Assembly: GCF_023716925.1 (NCBI RefSeq)
Contig: NZ_JAMQQG010000002.1
Coordinates: forward strand, 1 to 64,000
DNA: 64,000 bases
Direction: 5' to 3'
DNA from: Frankia sp. R82
GTDB lineage: Bacteria > Actinomycetota > Actinomycetes > Frankiales > Frankiaceae
Each line of letters begins with the position of its first letter. Position 1 is the stretch's first letter. The position numbers and the translations under genes were made by a program. The notes under the pieces are model-generated. The model was given only the letters and a program-made list of their open reading frames with translations. It did not search any database and was not told the origin of the DNA. Below, in pieces: positions 63,592 through 64,000 of the stretch.

Positions 63592-64000
63592 TCATCCGAC
63601 GGCGGCCAGCGCATCTGTCTCGGCCGGCTCGGCCGGCCCAAGGTCAACCATGTCGACGTGGCCCGGCACGACCACCGCGGGCAGCCCGTCCGCAGCCGCG
63701 TCATCGGCCTCCAGCACGATCGCGGCCGTGCTGACCTCGGATACATCGGCATTGGGGGCGTGTTCCTCCAGCACCCGGTGCGCCTCGGTGCGTAGTTGCG
63801 TGACCAGGGCCCGCGCCTTCTTCGAGCCGACTTTCAGCCGCTTGCGCAGCTCGTCCGAGGAGATCGGACGGCGGTGTTCCTCCCAGTAACGGGCGTCCTC
63901 ACGCCGCGCCCGGTCCAACAGCGAACCATCGACCACCACGGTGTTCGCCTGGTCGGGAACGCGCTGCGCGGGAACCGCACCCACCTCGGCCCGCGGGCTC
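63592..64000 (-). CDS. Partial mobile-element protein (C-terminal part), DUF2637/SpdB-like
   Basis: The frame is open to the window edge, so only the last about 135 residues are seen. It reads LLDRARREDARYWEEHRRPI, SSDELRKRLKVGSKKARALV and TQLRTEAHRVLEEHAPNADV, a small helix-turn-helix-like segment typical of the C-terminus of DUF2637/SpdB-type proteins found upstream of replication-relaxation genes. The membrane part that would confirm this lies outside the window. Confidence 0.6.
   Translation of the reverse strand, partial: SPRAEVGAVPAQRVPDQANTVVVDGSLLDRARREDARYWEEHRRPISSDELRKRLKVGSKKARALVTQLRTEAHRVLEEHAPNADVSEVSTAAIVLEADDAAADGLPAVVVPGHVDMVDLGPAEPAETDALAAVG

Overview
The window is high-GC actinobacterial DNA. 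The gene content fits Frankia or a close relative: an ANTAR response regulator beside polA, coaE and uvrB, WhiJ-like XRE-DUF5753 and DUF397 genes, many GTG starts and strong Shine-Dalgarno (SD) sites. The genus is inferred from gene content; no 16S rRNA lies in the window.

Positions 1-20700 are chromosomal core. They hold a TerC-family membrane protein, a site-2-protease-like CBS protein whose metal-binding motif is lost, a PucR-type regulator, uvrB, coaE, a membrane protein, an M4 (protealysin-like) peptidase, a GGDEF-EAL-GAF protein, polA, a hotdog thioesterase, two amino-acid-type substrate-binding proteins and the ANTAR regulator PdtaR. Genes are tightly packed; uvrB/coaE and the peptidase/GGDEF pair overlap at their 3' ends.

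At 20960-21032 lies a tRNA with anticodon CAA (Leu) but a short variable loop. A large serine recombinase reads antisense through it, which marks the left edge of an integrated island. From there to the window end almost everything is accessory. 21-33 kb holds the recombinase and its small partner, unknown proteins, a DUF2975/XRE operon, an LCM-type methyltransferase, a secreted protein next to a broken lipoprotein gene, and a lower-GC secreted SH3-like protein. 33.8-36.6 kb is a regulatory block (short HTH protein, RsbW-like ATPase, XRE-DUF5753, DUF397).

36.9-40.4 kb carries a trypsin-STAND NTPase-TPR protein with a Trypco2 partner, the layout of a biological-conflict (anti-invader) system. 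40.6-44.2 kb has a methyltransferase, a large HTH/TPR regulator and an SDR oxidoreductase. 44.2-52.2 kb is one minus-strand operon for an FxLD-family lanthipeptide: methyltransferase, 63-residue precursor, LanB dehydratase, LanC cyclase, a stand-alone SpaB-C protein and an unknown helical protein. No transporter or leader protease is visible.

53.6-62 kb looks like a defence cluster. It holds an 879-residue nuclease-like/STAND NTPase protein start-stop coupled to an unrecognised 357-residue protein, a PD-(D/E)XK nuclease, and other unknowns. The window ends in mobile-element genes: a replication-relaxation family protein and the C-terminal part of a second element protein. Together with the secreted-protein/lipoprotein pair near 31 kb, these suggest one or more actinomycete integrative elements loaded with cargo. 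The strongest candidates for new biology are the two STAND NTPase systems, their unknown partners, and the recombinase that overlaps its tRNA target.
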